From NCBI GenBank assembly GCA_025201845.1, contig MU603958.1, positions 62,001 to 126,000 of the forward strand: a stretch of 64,000 nucleotides of DNA, given 5' to 3'. Origin of the DNA: Martensiomyces pterosporus. Taxonomy: Eukaryota; Kickxellomycota; Kickxellomycetes; Kickxellales; Kickxellaceae. Position 1 is the first letter of the stretch. Each line of letters opens with the position of its first letter. Below the pieces are notes generated by a model. That model searched no databases, had not been told where the DNA came from, and saw only the letters and a list, made by a program, of their open reading frames with translations. The translations under genes and the position numbers were made by a program. Positions 1 to 7,856 of the stretch are shown in pieces.

Positions 1-3000
1 CGCGTAGAACTCCCTGTATCTCCGCGCGACGACCCACCCGGTGGGCGCGTAGAGGCCCTGCTGGCCGACTGCCTGGTGCTCGCGGGGCATGCTCTGCTGC
101 AGCTCAATCAGGTAGACAACGTGCGACTTTGCATCCGCCGGGTCGCCGCTGCCGCCGCCGCTGCCGCCGCTCTCTCCCTCGCTTGTGCTGATCGCCCTAG
201 GAATGTGCACGAGCGTCCGAGTGGGCGACAGCTGGTGGTCGTCCAGACAGCTCTCGTACTGCCGCTGCTGCTCCCCGCTCGCATGCACCTCCCTCCTCAG
301 CCCGCGGTACGATGCCCTCAGCACCCGCTGCTCGTGCGGCTTGTGTCTCGACTGCGCCTGCCGCATCAGCACGCGGACGATGGCCATCTGGTGCGACTTG
401 CGCTCGAGGCCGCGCGAGAGCTGGTTCAGCCGCTCGTCGAGGAACAGGTCGCCGGGCACAGGCGTCTTGATCACGCGGGCGATCACCAGCGACTCGGCCT
501 CGTCGGCAGAGGAATCCCCCGTGTCATCTGACCCGCCCTCCTCCTGCGACTCGCCGTCAGTGGCTGTCTCCACGGCGGGCTGGCTGCTGTCGCTATTGGC
601 GGCGGGGGCCAAGAGCGAGTCGATGGCTTCCATCTGCACGCCGTCGTCGATGCTCGCCTGGTTGTCGCTGCTGGTGCCCAGCGTGGGTGTCTGCTGCCTG
701 CTGTGGTGCAGCTGGTCATTGGCGCCTGGGGCCATCGAGGCAGCGCGGTCTAGCGACGCAGCGTCTGTCAGGGCAATTGACCTCAGCGAAGCACTGAGCC
801 TGCGCACCTCTGACCTGCCCACGCGAATGGATCTGCGAGGCAAACTCACTGCCGCTGCATGCAACGCGCTGCTTGCAGCCACTGGCTTCTGGGGCGACTT
901 GGGCATGCCGCTGCCGTTGTCCTGAGAACCCAGCGCCACAGCAGGCGCATCAATCAGCCGCAGGGCAGGCGCAGACGATCCCGCGTGCTCCCTGCCACTG
1001 GCCTTGCTCAAGACCAGCGCCTCCGACCGATCGGTGCCCACAATCGGCGCCTCGGGCTTTCCGCGCATCGCAAAGCTCCACTTCCGCGGCCCGCCCTGCT
1101 TGTCTTTGCCTGACCCCACCGAGCTCGACGACTCGCCAGACACCGAGCGCTTGCCCAGCGACCCGGTCATGCTGCGCACGAGCGACAGCCTGCGGGGCAT
1201 CTTCTGGTCCTTACTCTGCAGCGACGGAGGCCTGGGTGCTGAGTCTGACCCTGATCTGCGGCGCATTCGGCTGGTCAGCGGCAGCCCATGGCTCTTCCCG
1301 CTGCTCTCGTTGCCCGGTGCAGACTGCGCCGCGCTGGCAGGCGCACTGGAGTCTGTCTCCGACCCAGGAGCATCTGCGGGCTCCATGCTGTGCTCCTCCT
1401 CCGTCAGGGGTGCCAGCATCGTTGGGGAAAACAGCGTCGACGAGATCTGCTCCTTCCTCGGCGTGACGTAGTAGCTCTTCAGAAACCGCGAGTAGAACGT
1501 GCTCCTCAGAAAGGGCGGGTACTCGCTCAGCTCCATATGCCTGAACACGCACCCCTGCACCAGACATATAAGCTCAAACGCCTCCGCGCAGACCTCCCCT
1601 GTCAGCCTCCCTGCATCCAGCTCCAGCGAGCCCTCCACTCTATGCGGCTTCAGGCACCGCTGGACACGCGAGATGGCCACATCGACCTCGCCACCCAGCG
1701 AGGCCAGCTCGTCCACCCGCAGGGTGAAGTAGTTTTTCCACAGGGAGCTCACAATGCTGGGCAGGAGGTCGGTGGACGGGGTGGACTGCCGGATGCCCTC
1801 AACGTTGACCCAGAATTCGAGCAGCAGCTGGTGCCCGATGAGGTCCATGTACTCGGCGAAGGCGGAGAGCGAGGAGACATTCGTCAGGATCTCGTGGAGC
1901 GTGAAGCGGGGCGGGCCCAGCTTGGTTGGGTCGTCGCGGTACTCGTAATAGGTGGACGCGCGGGACGCCGAGTGTCTCGCCCCTCTGCTGCCTGCAGGCC
2001 TCGGATGCACTTCCCCAGCTGAGCGTCCTAGCACCTGAGCACCGTCAGCCTCAGCACTAGCCGCAGCCGCTGGCGCTTCTTGCTGCTGCGAGTTTGAGCT
2101 GAATGGCGAGATGACCGACGACGCCGAGTTGCCCCTCTTCCTCCCGCCGCCAGTGCCCAGCATCGCCTGGTCCTGCCTCAGCATGTCGAGTCTCCGCTCC
2201 GCCTTCTTCTTCGCCACATACAGCCTGTTGATATACACGATGATGTCGCGCACTCTCTGCCCATGCACAATGTCGTCCTTGTTCTGGCCCATTATCAGGA
2301 TGCGCCGTTTGCGGATCTGCGCCAGAATGTCCTCGCGGATCCTCCCCAGCTCCTCGACATCCGAGCACTCCTCGATGGTGGCCATAAACTGCTCATACGT
2401 CATCACCCTATTCTGCCTGTCCTCATCCTTCCCGGTGCCCCATGCTCCGCCAGCCAGCTCGCCATTGGTCCAGCTCTTGCTCATCGGGTGGGCATCGCCG
2501 GGCGCTCCATGGTCCTCGTCGTCGAGGAGCGCGCTGTCGGCCGCCTGCTTGTCCAGGGCGTCGCGTAGCTCGTTGACCATATGCTGCTCCCTTATGAGCC
2601 GCTCGAGCTGGCCGTCCAGCAGCTGGTTGATCGTATCGGGCTCAGCCAAGCTCTGGACAACCGGAGTAAGCAGGGCGCCATTCAGCAGCTCCCTGACGAG
2701 CACGCGATGCGGGGCAAAGGACGACTGCTCGGGAGGCAGGATGAGCGGGACGAGGAGATCAACGACGCGACGGACGTGCGCCATAACCAGCCTCTTCTCT
2801 GTCTCCTTCTCCTTGTCCTCATCTCCCAGGGGGTCTGCGTTCCTGAGTTTCGCTAGCGCCGGATGCCACTTTGTCTTTGCATATGCCTGCAGCACCTTCT
2901 CCCGCACCGCTGCACTGCTCCTTGATTCGCCAGGAGGATCCAGCTGCTTCTCCTCGGCTGGAGACGAGACTCCGAGTGCCTCAGCCTCGCATTCCCGCAT

Positions 3001-3534
3001 CACCCTCAGATGCGCCGTCACCAGGGGCATCACCTGGCCCACGACAAACTCCGCCGGGTCCACCGCCGTCTGCGCCCTCTCCACCACGCCGTCAACGGAC
3101 TGAATTGCCTGCGACAGGACGCAGCGGGGGAACGAGGAGTCCGCCGATATGCTCCTGAACCACGCCTGCACAAAGTCCCTGACCACCAGGCCCAGCACCC
3201 TTCCCAGCTCTCTCTCCAGGCCCCCATACCCCCGTAGACTCAGGCGCGGCTCGGCCCAGTCCTCCCGGTTGAACTCGGTAGGATACAGCGAGGACTTGGG
3301 AAGCTCGGCGGCAAACACAAGGCGCGCGATCTTGGGCACGGGCGGGTCAGGTGCCCTGGGGGCTCTTGGCCCGCTGGGGTGGGTCAGCGAGGTTGTGCTT
3401 TCGCGCCGCCGCTGGAACCAGTACGAGGCCAGAACGTTCAGGCAGAGCAGGGTGGCCACGAGGGCGCCGAGAAGCAGGGGGAGGACGAGGGCGTAGCCGA
3501 GGACGAGGCGGGCTGCGTCAACCACCGTGTACAT
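1..3534 (-). CDS. MDM1: Mdm1/SNX13-type PXA-RGS-PX sorting nexin (3' end beyond window)
   Basis: This single open frame of 1178 codons starts at the ATG at 3532-3534 and runs off the left edge, so the C-terminus is missing. Residues about 10-35 form a hydrophobic membrane anchor. A PXA-type region follows at about 95-260 (RDFVQAWFRSIS and onward). An RGS domain lies at about 535-690, from FTLHEILTNVSSLSAFAEY to TFYSRFLKSYYV. A long Ser-rich linker precedes a PX domain, whose phosphoinositide-binding core RRYREF is the last thing visible before the edge. This order (TM, PXA, RGS, PX, nexin C) defines the yeast Mdm1 / human SNX13, SNX14 and SNX25 family, which tethers ER to vacuole/lysosome and lipid droplets. 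Only the nexin_C end is expected outside the window. The protein would exceed 1178 residues, longer than the roughly 950-1130 usual for the family because of the linker. Confidence 0.88.
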   Translation of the reverse strand, partial: MYTVVDAARLVLGYALVLPLLLGALVATLLCLNVLASYWFQRRRESTTSLTHPSGPRAPRAPDPPVPKIARLVFAAELPKSSLYPTEFNREDWAEPRLSLRGYGGLERELGRVLGLVVRDFVQAWFRSISADSSFPRCVLSQAIQSVDGVVERAQTAVDPAEFVVGQVMPLVTAHLRVMRECEAEALGVSSPAEEKQLDPPGESRSSAAVREKVLQAYAKTKWHPALAKLRNADPLGDEDKEKETEKRLVMAHVRRVVDLLVPLILPPEQSSFAPHRVLVRELLNGALLTPVVQSLAEPDTINQLLDGQLERLIREQHMVNELRDALDKQAADSALLDDEDHGAPGDAHPMSKSWTNGELAGGAWGTGKDEDRQNRVMTYEQFMATIEECSDVEELGRIREDILAQIRKRRILIMGQNKDDIVHGQRVRDIIVYINRLYVAKKKAERRLDMLRQDQAMLGTGGGRKRGNSASSVISPFSSNSQQQEAPAAAASAEADGAQVLGRSAGEVHPRPAGSRGARHSASRASTYYEYRDDPTKLGPPRFTLHEILTNVSSLSAFAEYMDLIGHQLLLEFWVNVEGIRQSTPSTDLLPSIVSSLWKNYFTLRVDELASLGGEVDVAISRVQRCLKPHRVEGSLELDAGRLTGEVCAEAFELICLVQGCVFRHMELSEYPPFLRSTFYSRFLKSYYVTPRKEQISSTLFSPTMLAPLTEEEHSMEPADAPGSETDSSAPASAAQSAPGNESSGKSHGLPLTSRMRRRSGSDSAPRPPSLQSKDQKMPRRLSLVRSMTGSLGKRSVSGESSSSVGSGKDKQGGPRKWSFAMRGKPEAPIVGTDRSEALVLSKASGREHAGSSAPALRLIDAPAVALGSQDNGSGMPKSPQKPVAASSALHAAAVSLPRRSIRVGRSEVRRLSASLRSIALTDAASLDRAASMAPGANDQLHHSRQQTPTLGTSSDNQASIDDGVQMEAIDSLLAPAANSDSSQPAVETATDGESQEEGGSDDTGDSSADEAESLVIARVIKTPVPGDLFLDERLNQLSRGLERKSHQMAIVRVLMRQAQSRHKPHEQRVLRASYRGLRREVHASGEQQRQYESCLDDHQLSPTRTLVHIPRAISTSEGESGGSGGGSGDPADAKSHVVYLIELQQSMPREHQAVGQQGLYAPTGWVVARRYREFYA

Positions 3535-3927
3535 TTGGGAATAGCAATTTGCTGCCTGGCCGCTGTGTTGTGATGGCAGATGCAGAACGAAGGAAAAAAA
3601 AAGGGCGAAATTGGAAGCTGCGTATAGTGCGAAAGGAGAAAGGAAAAACAATAACTGGCAGGCTTGACGCACAATAGAGAATCCACGCGGGGCCCAAAAG
3701 CGCGAGACGTCACACGCCTATTTACTGTTTAATTGTATTGTTGGCACAATCACCAAAGAGCGGTCGCACGCCACTATTATATCGCAAAAGCTGGCAATGT
3801 CCACAGAACAGGAGAATAGACACACATCTCCACCTATTTAAGCACCGCACTCCTCGCTCCGCACACAATGGACGCTGCTGTACTCCTCGCTCCCTTGCAC
3901 TCTCTCTCGAAAACACACCGATTGAAA
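3535..3927. promoter_or_regulatory. Divergent promoter region between Mdm1-like and coiled-coil genes
   Basis: These 393 bp separate two divergent genes. On the + strand a TATTTAA box at 3835-3841 lies 93 bp before the chosen ATG at 3928. The minus-strand side, towards 3534, holds an A-rich tract at 3590-3605 but no clear TATA box. I see no RNA gene here. Confidence 0.55.
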
Positions 3928-4323
3928 ATGCCTCTTCCACCAACCCCCGAAAACATCCTCTACCGCCTCCTCAACGACCGCATCCGTGTGGCCAAGAGCT
4001 CCAACGAACGCGCCCTGCTCACGCTGGCCATCCGTGCCCAGGACTCTCTAAACGAGCAGCGGCAGGAGCTCCATTTCCGGATCCAGGAGATCAAGACCGA
4101 CATCCAAAAGACCGAGTCGCAAATCCGCACGCTGACCAAGCTCATGGACCGGTGTCTGGAGGGTCTGGCCAAGTACAGCGTGGATGACGCGCGGATGATG
4201 GAGCTGCTGGGCGAGAAGGTGGCCAGGGACGAAGACAGGCTGCGGGCGGTCAAAGGAGAGCTGATGGAGATTGAGGACAAGCTGACCAGTGCAGTGACAG
4301 TGTGGGCAACCGCCAAGTATTAG
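3928..4323 (+). CDS. Small coiled-coil protein of unknown function
   Basis: This 131-residue protein is built almost entirely of charged helix. Most of it (about residues 40-120) shows the regular Leu/Ile spacing and high Glu/Lys/Arg content of a coiled coil, for example QELHFRIQEIKTDIQKTESQ. It has no signal peptide, membrane segment or Cys/His metal site. An in-frame ATG lies 60 bp upstream at 3868, but that is only about 30 bp after the TATA box at 3835-3841, roughly where transcription should begin. I therefore prefer the ATG at 3928. It could be a small subunit of a kinetochore, tethering or BLOC-like complex, but I do not recognise a family. The length, clean promoter and coding composition make the gene itself believable. 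Confidence 0.7.
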   Translation: MPLPPTPENILYRLLNDRIRVAKSSNERALLTLAIRAQDSLNEQRQELHFRIQEIKTDIQKTESQIRTLTKLMDRCLEGLAKYSVDDARMMELLGEKVARDEDRLRAVKGELMEIEDKLTSAVTVWATAKY

Positions 4324-4548
4324 ACGTTTTCATTATTTCTATCCGACTATTCAATGTACCAAATATTAATCAATCTCTGTCGCGTCTGTGTATTTGCAAG
4401 GGGAGTGCCACTGTTACACGGTAAACAGGGCCGTGTCGTATCTCAGAGTGAGAAGGTAAGATAAGATGTATTCTCCTAAGTTCCTGGCCGTTGTCGGCCA
4501 TAAGACTAATAAACTGTGAAAGTAAACACCTAAGGTCACGTGTGTTGA

Positions 4549-5715
4549 TCACCGCGTAACAGCCACGCTGGCTGTTGGTCTTATGTGTGTACGTGGCTCT
4601 GACCGTGGCTCTGACCGTGGCTCTGACCGTGGCTCTGGCCGTGGCTCTGGCTCTGACTCTGACCGTACCTCTGGCTCTGGTTCAGGGAGACCTAGACCAG
4701 CCAGGACAGAGTTCTTGCACAGAGGACAGTAGGCTGACTTGGATGTCAGCCATTCTTTGATGCAGTTTGTGTGGAACAGGTGCATGCAGGGCAGATGCGT
4801 AGCATTTTCTCCGGCCACAATGTCCTCCAGGCACACAGAGCATGTTTTCGAGTTGTCGTCCGGTGCTGGTGCCACAACAACTGTGCTATTCCCAGCAGAC
4901 TGCGCATCCAGCTCACCAGGTGCATCGCCAGCGTCCATCTTGTTATTACCGCTGTTCGCATCGTTCTGCCTGCTGTCTCCCGTGACAATGGCAGTGGGCA
5001 GCATCTCAAACTGTGCGTCCGTCAGGTGCACTGGTGGGGGTTTAGTAACCCTACGCAGAGCACCACGATGAGCAGCACCACGATGAGCAGCACCACGGTT
5101 AGCGGCACCACGGTTAGCGGCACCATGGTTAGTAACCCTACGCAGAGCACCACGGTGAGCAGCACCACGGTTAGCAGCACCGAGATGAGCAGCAACAAGA
5201 TGAGCAGCACCAAGATGTGCAGTACCAAGATGAGCAGCATCACGGTTAGCAGTACCACGGTTAGTAACCCTACGCAGAGCACCACGATTAGCAGCACCAC
5301 GATTAGCAGCACTACGGGCTCTGGGTTGAGGGACATCGGTGTGCTGGCCCACTTTCTTTTTCAGCAACAACCTGGTGATAATCAGACAGAAAAAAATGCC
5401 AAACCCGACGCCTATGCCAATAAACATGATAGACTGACTAGACATTTTGCTGCTGCTCATGCTATTCGACGGAAAGTAAATCGTACTAGCAGCAGGCATT
5501 ACAAACGGCGGAACGGGTGCTGTAGGGCTGTGATATGCCGAGACGAATCCGGAACCCAGCGGAGAGTACTGAGGATAGTCGCGAGAAATAGTGTTTGTCG
5601 CCAACAGAGGTGATTCTGCAGGTTCTGGCTGGAGGGGGCTCTGTGGAATGGCTGCTCCTGCAGCCACAAGGCAAAAGAACGACGCCCTGACTACCCGATT
5701 AATGAGAAAGTACAT
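4549..5715 (-). CDS. Single-pass membrane RING-H2 E3 ubiquitin ligase with pentapeptide repeats
   Basis: The protein has 388 residues. A signal peptide (MYFLINRVVRASFFCLVAAG) is followed by a Ser/Pro-rich stretch, then a transmembrane helix at about 93-118 ending in RLLLKKK, which suggests a lumenal N-terminus and cytosolic C-terminus. Residues about 134-226 are an imperfect five-residue repeat (AANRG, AAHRG, AAHLG) broken three times by ALRRVTN or ALRRVTK. The RING-H2 finger at about 292-334 has all eight ligands: CSVC, then C and H in LPCMHLFH, then C, then CPLC. The C-terminus is an acidic/basic EP-R-SEPRSEP tail. The layout resembles ATL/RNF13-type membrane ligases without a PA domain. 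It probably ubiquitinates membrane cargo with an E2, but its substrates cannot be inferred. Confidence 0.85.
   Translation of the reverse strand: MYFLINRVVRASFFCLVAAGAAIPQSPLQPEPAESPLLATNTISRDYPQYSPLGSGFVSAYHSPTAPVPPFVMPAASTIYFPSNSMSSSKMSSQSIMFIGIGVGFGIFFCLIITRLLLKKKVGQHTDVPQPRARSAANRGAANRGALRRVTNRGTANRDAAHLGTAHLGAAHLVAAHLGAANRGAAHRGALRRVTNHGAANRGAANRGAAHRGAAHRGALRRVTKPPPVHLTDAQFEMLPTAIVTGDSRQNDANSGNNKMDAGDAPGELDAQSAGNSTVVVAPAPDDNSKTCSVCLEDIVAGENATHLPCMHLFHTNCIKEWLTSKSAYCPLCKNSVLAGLGLPEPEPEVRSESEPEPRPEPRSEPRSEPRSEPRTHIRPTASVAVTR
4590..4690. repeat. 12-bp tandem repeat encoding the EPRSEPRSEP tail
   Basis: About eight imperfect copies of GTGGCTCTGACC (+ strand) lie at the 3' end of the RING gene. 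On the coding strand they give alternating Pro, Glu, Arg and Ser residues. The copies are similar enough to suggest recent slippage expansion. Confidence 0.8.
5045..5325. repeat. 15-bp coding minisatellite inside the RING gene
   Basis: About 280 bp of imperfect 15-bp units (sense strand GC-GCT-CAC/AAC-CGT/CTT-GGT type) encode the Ala-Ala-His/Asn-Arg/Leu-Gly repeats. A longer block encoding GALRRVTN occurs three times. Because the unit length is a multiple of three and lacks stop codons in several frames, the + strand and a second minus frame are also open here. Confidence 0.85.
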
Positions 5716-6581
5716 GTGAAGCTACAACTGTATAATATTGGAAATACCAGCGCAAATGCAATCAAAGAGATAAGAGAAGCAGAGAGCAAGCGCAGTGGCA
5801 ATGGCAACTGCTGTAGCGCATACACGAGCACGCTTTGTCGCTGTTTCGGTGTTCAGGTTGCGAAACCCATGTGAGAACCGGCGATCCAGCCATCCCAAAA
5901 GCCAAGTGGTAGGTAAACGGAAAGGACGCAGGGCTTCCGTGTAGAAGTATTCCGGCGCTGCTGGCTTCTACTTTCGGCGCTTTTGCGTATGCGCAAAGGT
6001 GATATTTTAAGGAGGATTTGCCTTCTCTTCGAAAAGTTGCGCGCTAATCGCCCCGAGGTCATTGCTGCACCCCTGGAGATCCTGCATCCTTGGGCTTGAC
6101 AAGCAGAATACAGAGCCGACGCGCTCCACAGACTGGATCGCATAAGCCAACATGCTATTAGCGATGTTTGTGTGCTCCGCTTTTCTATTGTTGGCAGGTC
6201 TGGCTGCAAAGCCTGAGCAGAGGTGTACATAAATACTTCCCTGAGCTTGCCTTTCCCTTGGATGTTCCTTAGCTTCGCAAACATCCACATTGCTTATTAC
6301 TATCAATATATTCGCTATACCCCTCGCTTCACTAGCTCGGACAACACTATCTTTCCCTGTTGGCACTGGACAAGTACGCCACTGTGTGTATAGCAGCAAT
6401 CTCATATTGAATGCCATCTGCATAACGAAAGAACATGAAAATAGGGACATTTGATGGTACAAAGGTCGGACTGCGTGCTGCCAGGTAACACAAGTGGAAG
6501 CCAGAGGAGAATCAGGGGCTGTCACAGGGCTGGGAGGTGCTTGCGAGGACGCGCAGCCTGGCGGCGCTCCGTTAGTCCCCA
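5716..6581. other. Intergenic region, no gene seen
   Basis: These 866 bp lie upstream of the RING gene and downstream of the zinc-finger microprotein. Short open frames here have no coding look. A small inverted repeat with TTTGCG and CGCAAA arms is near 5980-5998. Confidence 0.5.
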
Positions 6582-6713
6582 TTAGTCTTTCGATCCTTTG
6601 CAAAACCGCTTGTGGATGTCAAGGTTTTCCTGCGTGTTGGTCTTATAGCCGCAGGCGGTGCACTCGAAAAGTGCCTGGGTGTTGGCAATAGCGAGCTTGA
6701 TATGTGCAATCAT
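6582..6713 (-). CDS. 43-residue single C2HC zinc-finger microprotein
   Basis: The frame runs from the ATG at 6711-6713 to a TAA at 6582. Upstream codons in this frame reach a stop at 6837-6839 without another ATG, so the start is fixed. The protein is a short amphipathic helix followed by one zinc finger: C-x2-C (ECTACG), a 13-residue loop (YKTNTQENLDI within it), then H-x3-C (HKRFC). It has no signal peptide. A strong TATAAAAAG box at 6833-6841 lies 120 bp before the ATG, which supports a real transcription unit. The finger resembles the AN1/C2H2-like fold in spacing, but a single finger with no flanking domain suggests a nucleic-acid or protein-binding microprotein. Function unknown. A second gene of the same design is at 52615-52776. 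Confidence 0.72.
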   Translation of the reverse strand: MIAHIKLAIANTQALFECTACGYKTNTQENLDIHKRFCKGSKD

Positions 6714-6832
6714 GGTCTGGTCAGGGAAAGCGAATGAGGCAGTGGTGGTGAGGTTTCTGAAGAGTGTGGTGGGTTGGTCGATTGGTTGGTTGGTTGACTG
6801 AAGGGCGAGGTGGATGGAAGAGACATCCGTCT

Positions 6833-6841
6833 CTTTTTATA
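6833..6841 (-). promoter_or_regulatory. TATA box of the C2HC microprotein gene
   Basis: TATAAAAAG on the minus strand lies 120 bp before the ATG at 6713, matching the TATA-to-ATG spacing of several other genes in the window. Confidence 0.65.
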
Positions 6842-7856
6842 CCACCGCCAGCAGATGAGTACGTCCCGCTCCTGCGTTTTTACACTCTTTTCTGCATTGC
6901 GCTCATTGCAGCGCTATCAAACTGCGAACAAGACATCCACCTCGCTTGTCCTGATGACCTTGCATTTCGCTCTTGTGCAAGTACAAAGATGAGCTGTATG
7001 CCTCTCCAATAACACATTACGTGTACAAACCTTCGGCCAACGGTGCTTGCAGAGTAGAAATAAAGCTGTGCATGTGCGCACGTCAGGTGGGTGTGCGGCA
7101 CCCTTTCATTTTTGCTGTAAACATTACCAAGGCTCCCTCAAGTGGCCCCACGCCTCACATATACTGTGCAAGCTGCTGAAGAAATGTCATGACATCACCA
7201 CGCATTTTTGACGTATAAAGGGCAACTTGACATTCTTTGACATGCCACATGCTGTTGAGCCATTTGGGTGTTTGCAAGAGGAACAAGGCGAGGGATAACC
7301 AAAAGCTAGAGAATGGGGTCAGCCGTTCGTTTCAGCTCCTCTCAAACTCTCTTTTGCTCTGTTCCAGCAAACGCTGCGGTCATGCGCAGCCACTGCTGCA
7401 GCACACAAATATCCCCTTCCTGGTTTGTGTTTGCTACCGCGCCAGGGGGGTCTAAACGCGCAAACTGGCATTCGCACTCCGCTTGCCCCCTCCGTTGTGC
7501 TCTTGTTCTCCCGCTTTCTGCTTGGGACGCCTATCAGCAAACTGCACGTCGTGCTTCTCCGCGCTGCATACGGCCATTGTTCTCATTCGTATGCTATCCT
7601 CATGTGCACTACCTTGACGCCCAGTGCTCCCTGAAAAACGAAAACCCTGTCTGTGGGCAGCGGGAATGCGCTGCTTTTTCGTGATACTCGGCAATACCGG
7701 GGGACTAGCACTGTCTCTTTAACCATGCTGCGAGTGAGCTGAGCTGAGCTTATCCAAAGAAGCAGACATTGACAAATGCTGGCTGCTTCCATTGCACTGC
7801 TGGCATGTCTTGGGGGAATCTGCTGAACATAGCTAGAAACGAGCCACAGGAAAAGC
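6842..7856. other. Intergenic region, no supported gene
   Basis: This interval separates the microprotein promoter from the 3' end of the ABC transporter. A TATA-like GTATAAAGG near 7212-7220 on the + strand is followed only by very short open frames. A 123-codon + frame at 7313-7684 is Ser/Cys-rich with no domain, and I do not call it. Confidence 0.45.

Noticed and set aside
185..925. Ser-rich + strand open frames over the first 3.5 kb
   Set aside because: They are shadows of the single minus-strand PXA-RGS-PX frame that crosses the whole interval.
4771..5613. 280-codon Thr/Ser-rich + strand frame over the RING gene
   Set aside because: Its open length comes from the 15-bp repeat. The minus frame has the signal peptide, membrane helix and full RING.
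7313..7684. 123-codon + strand frame starting with ATG
   Set aside because: Composition is Ser/Cys/Pro-rich without repeat or domain, and no promoter is clearly linked. Likely chance.
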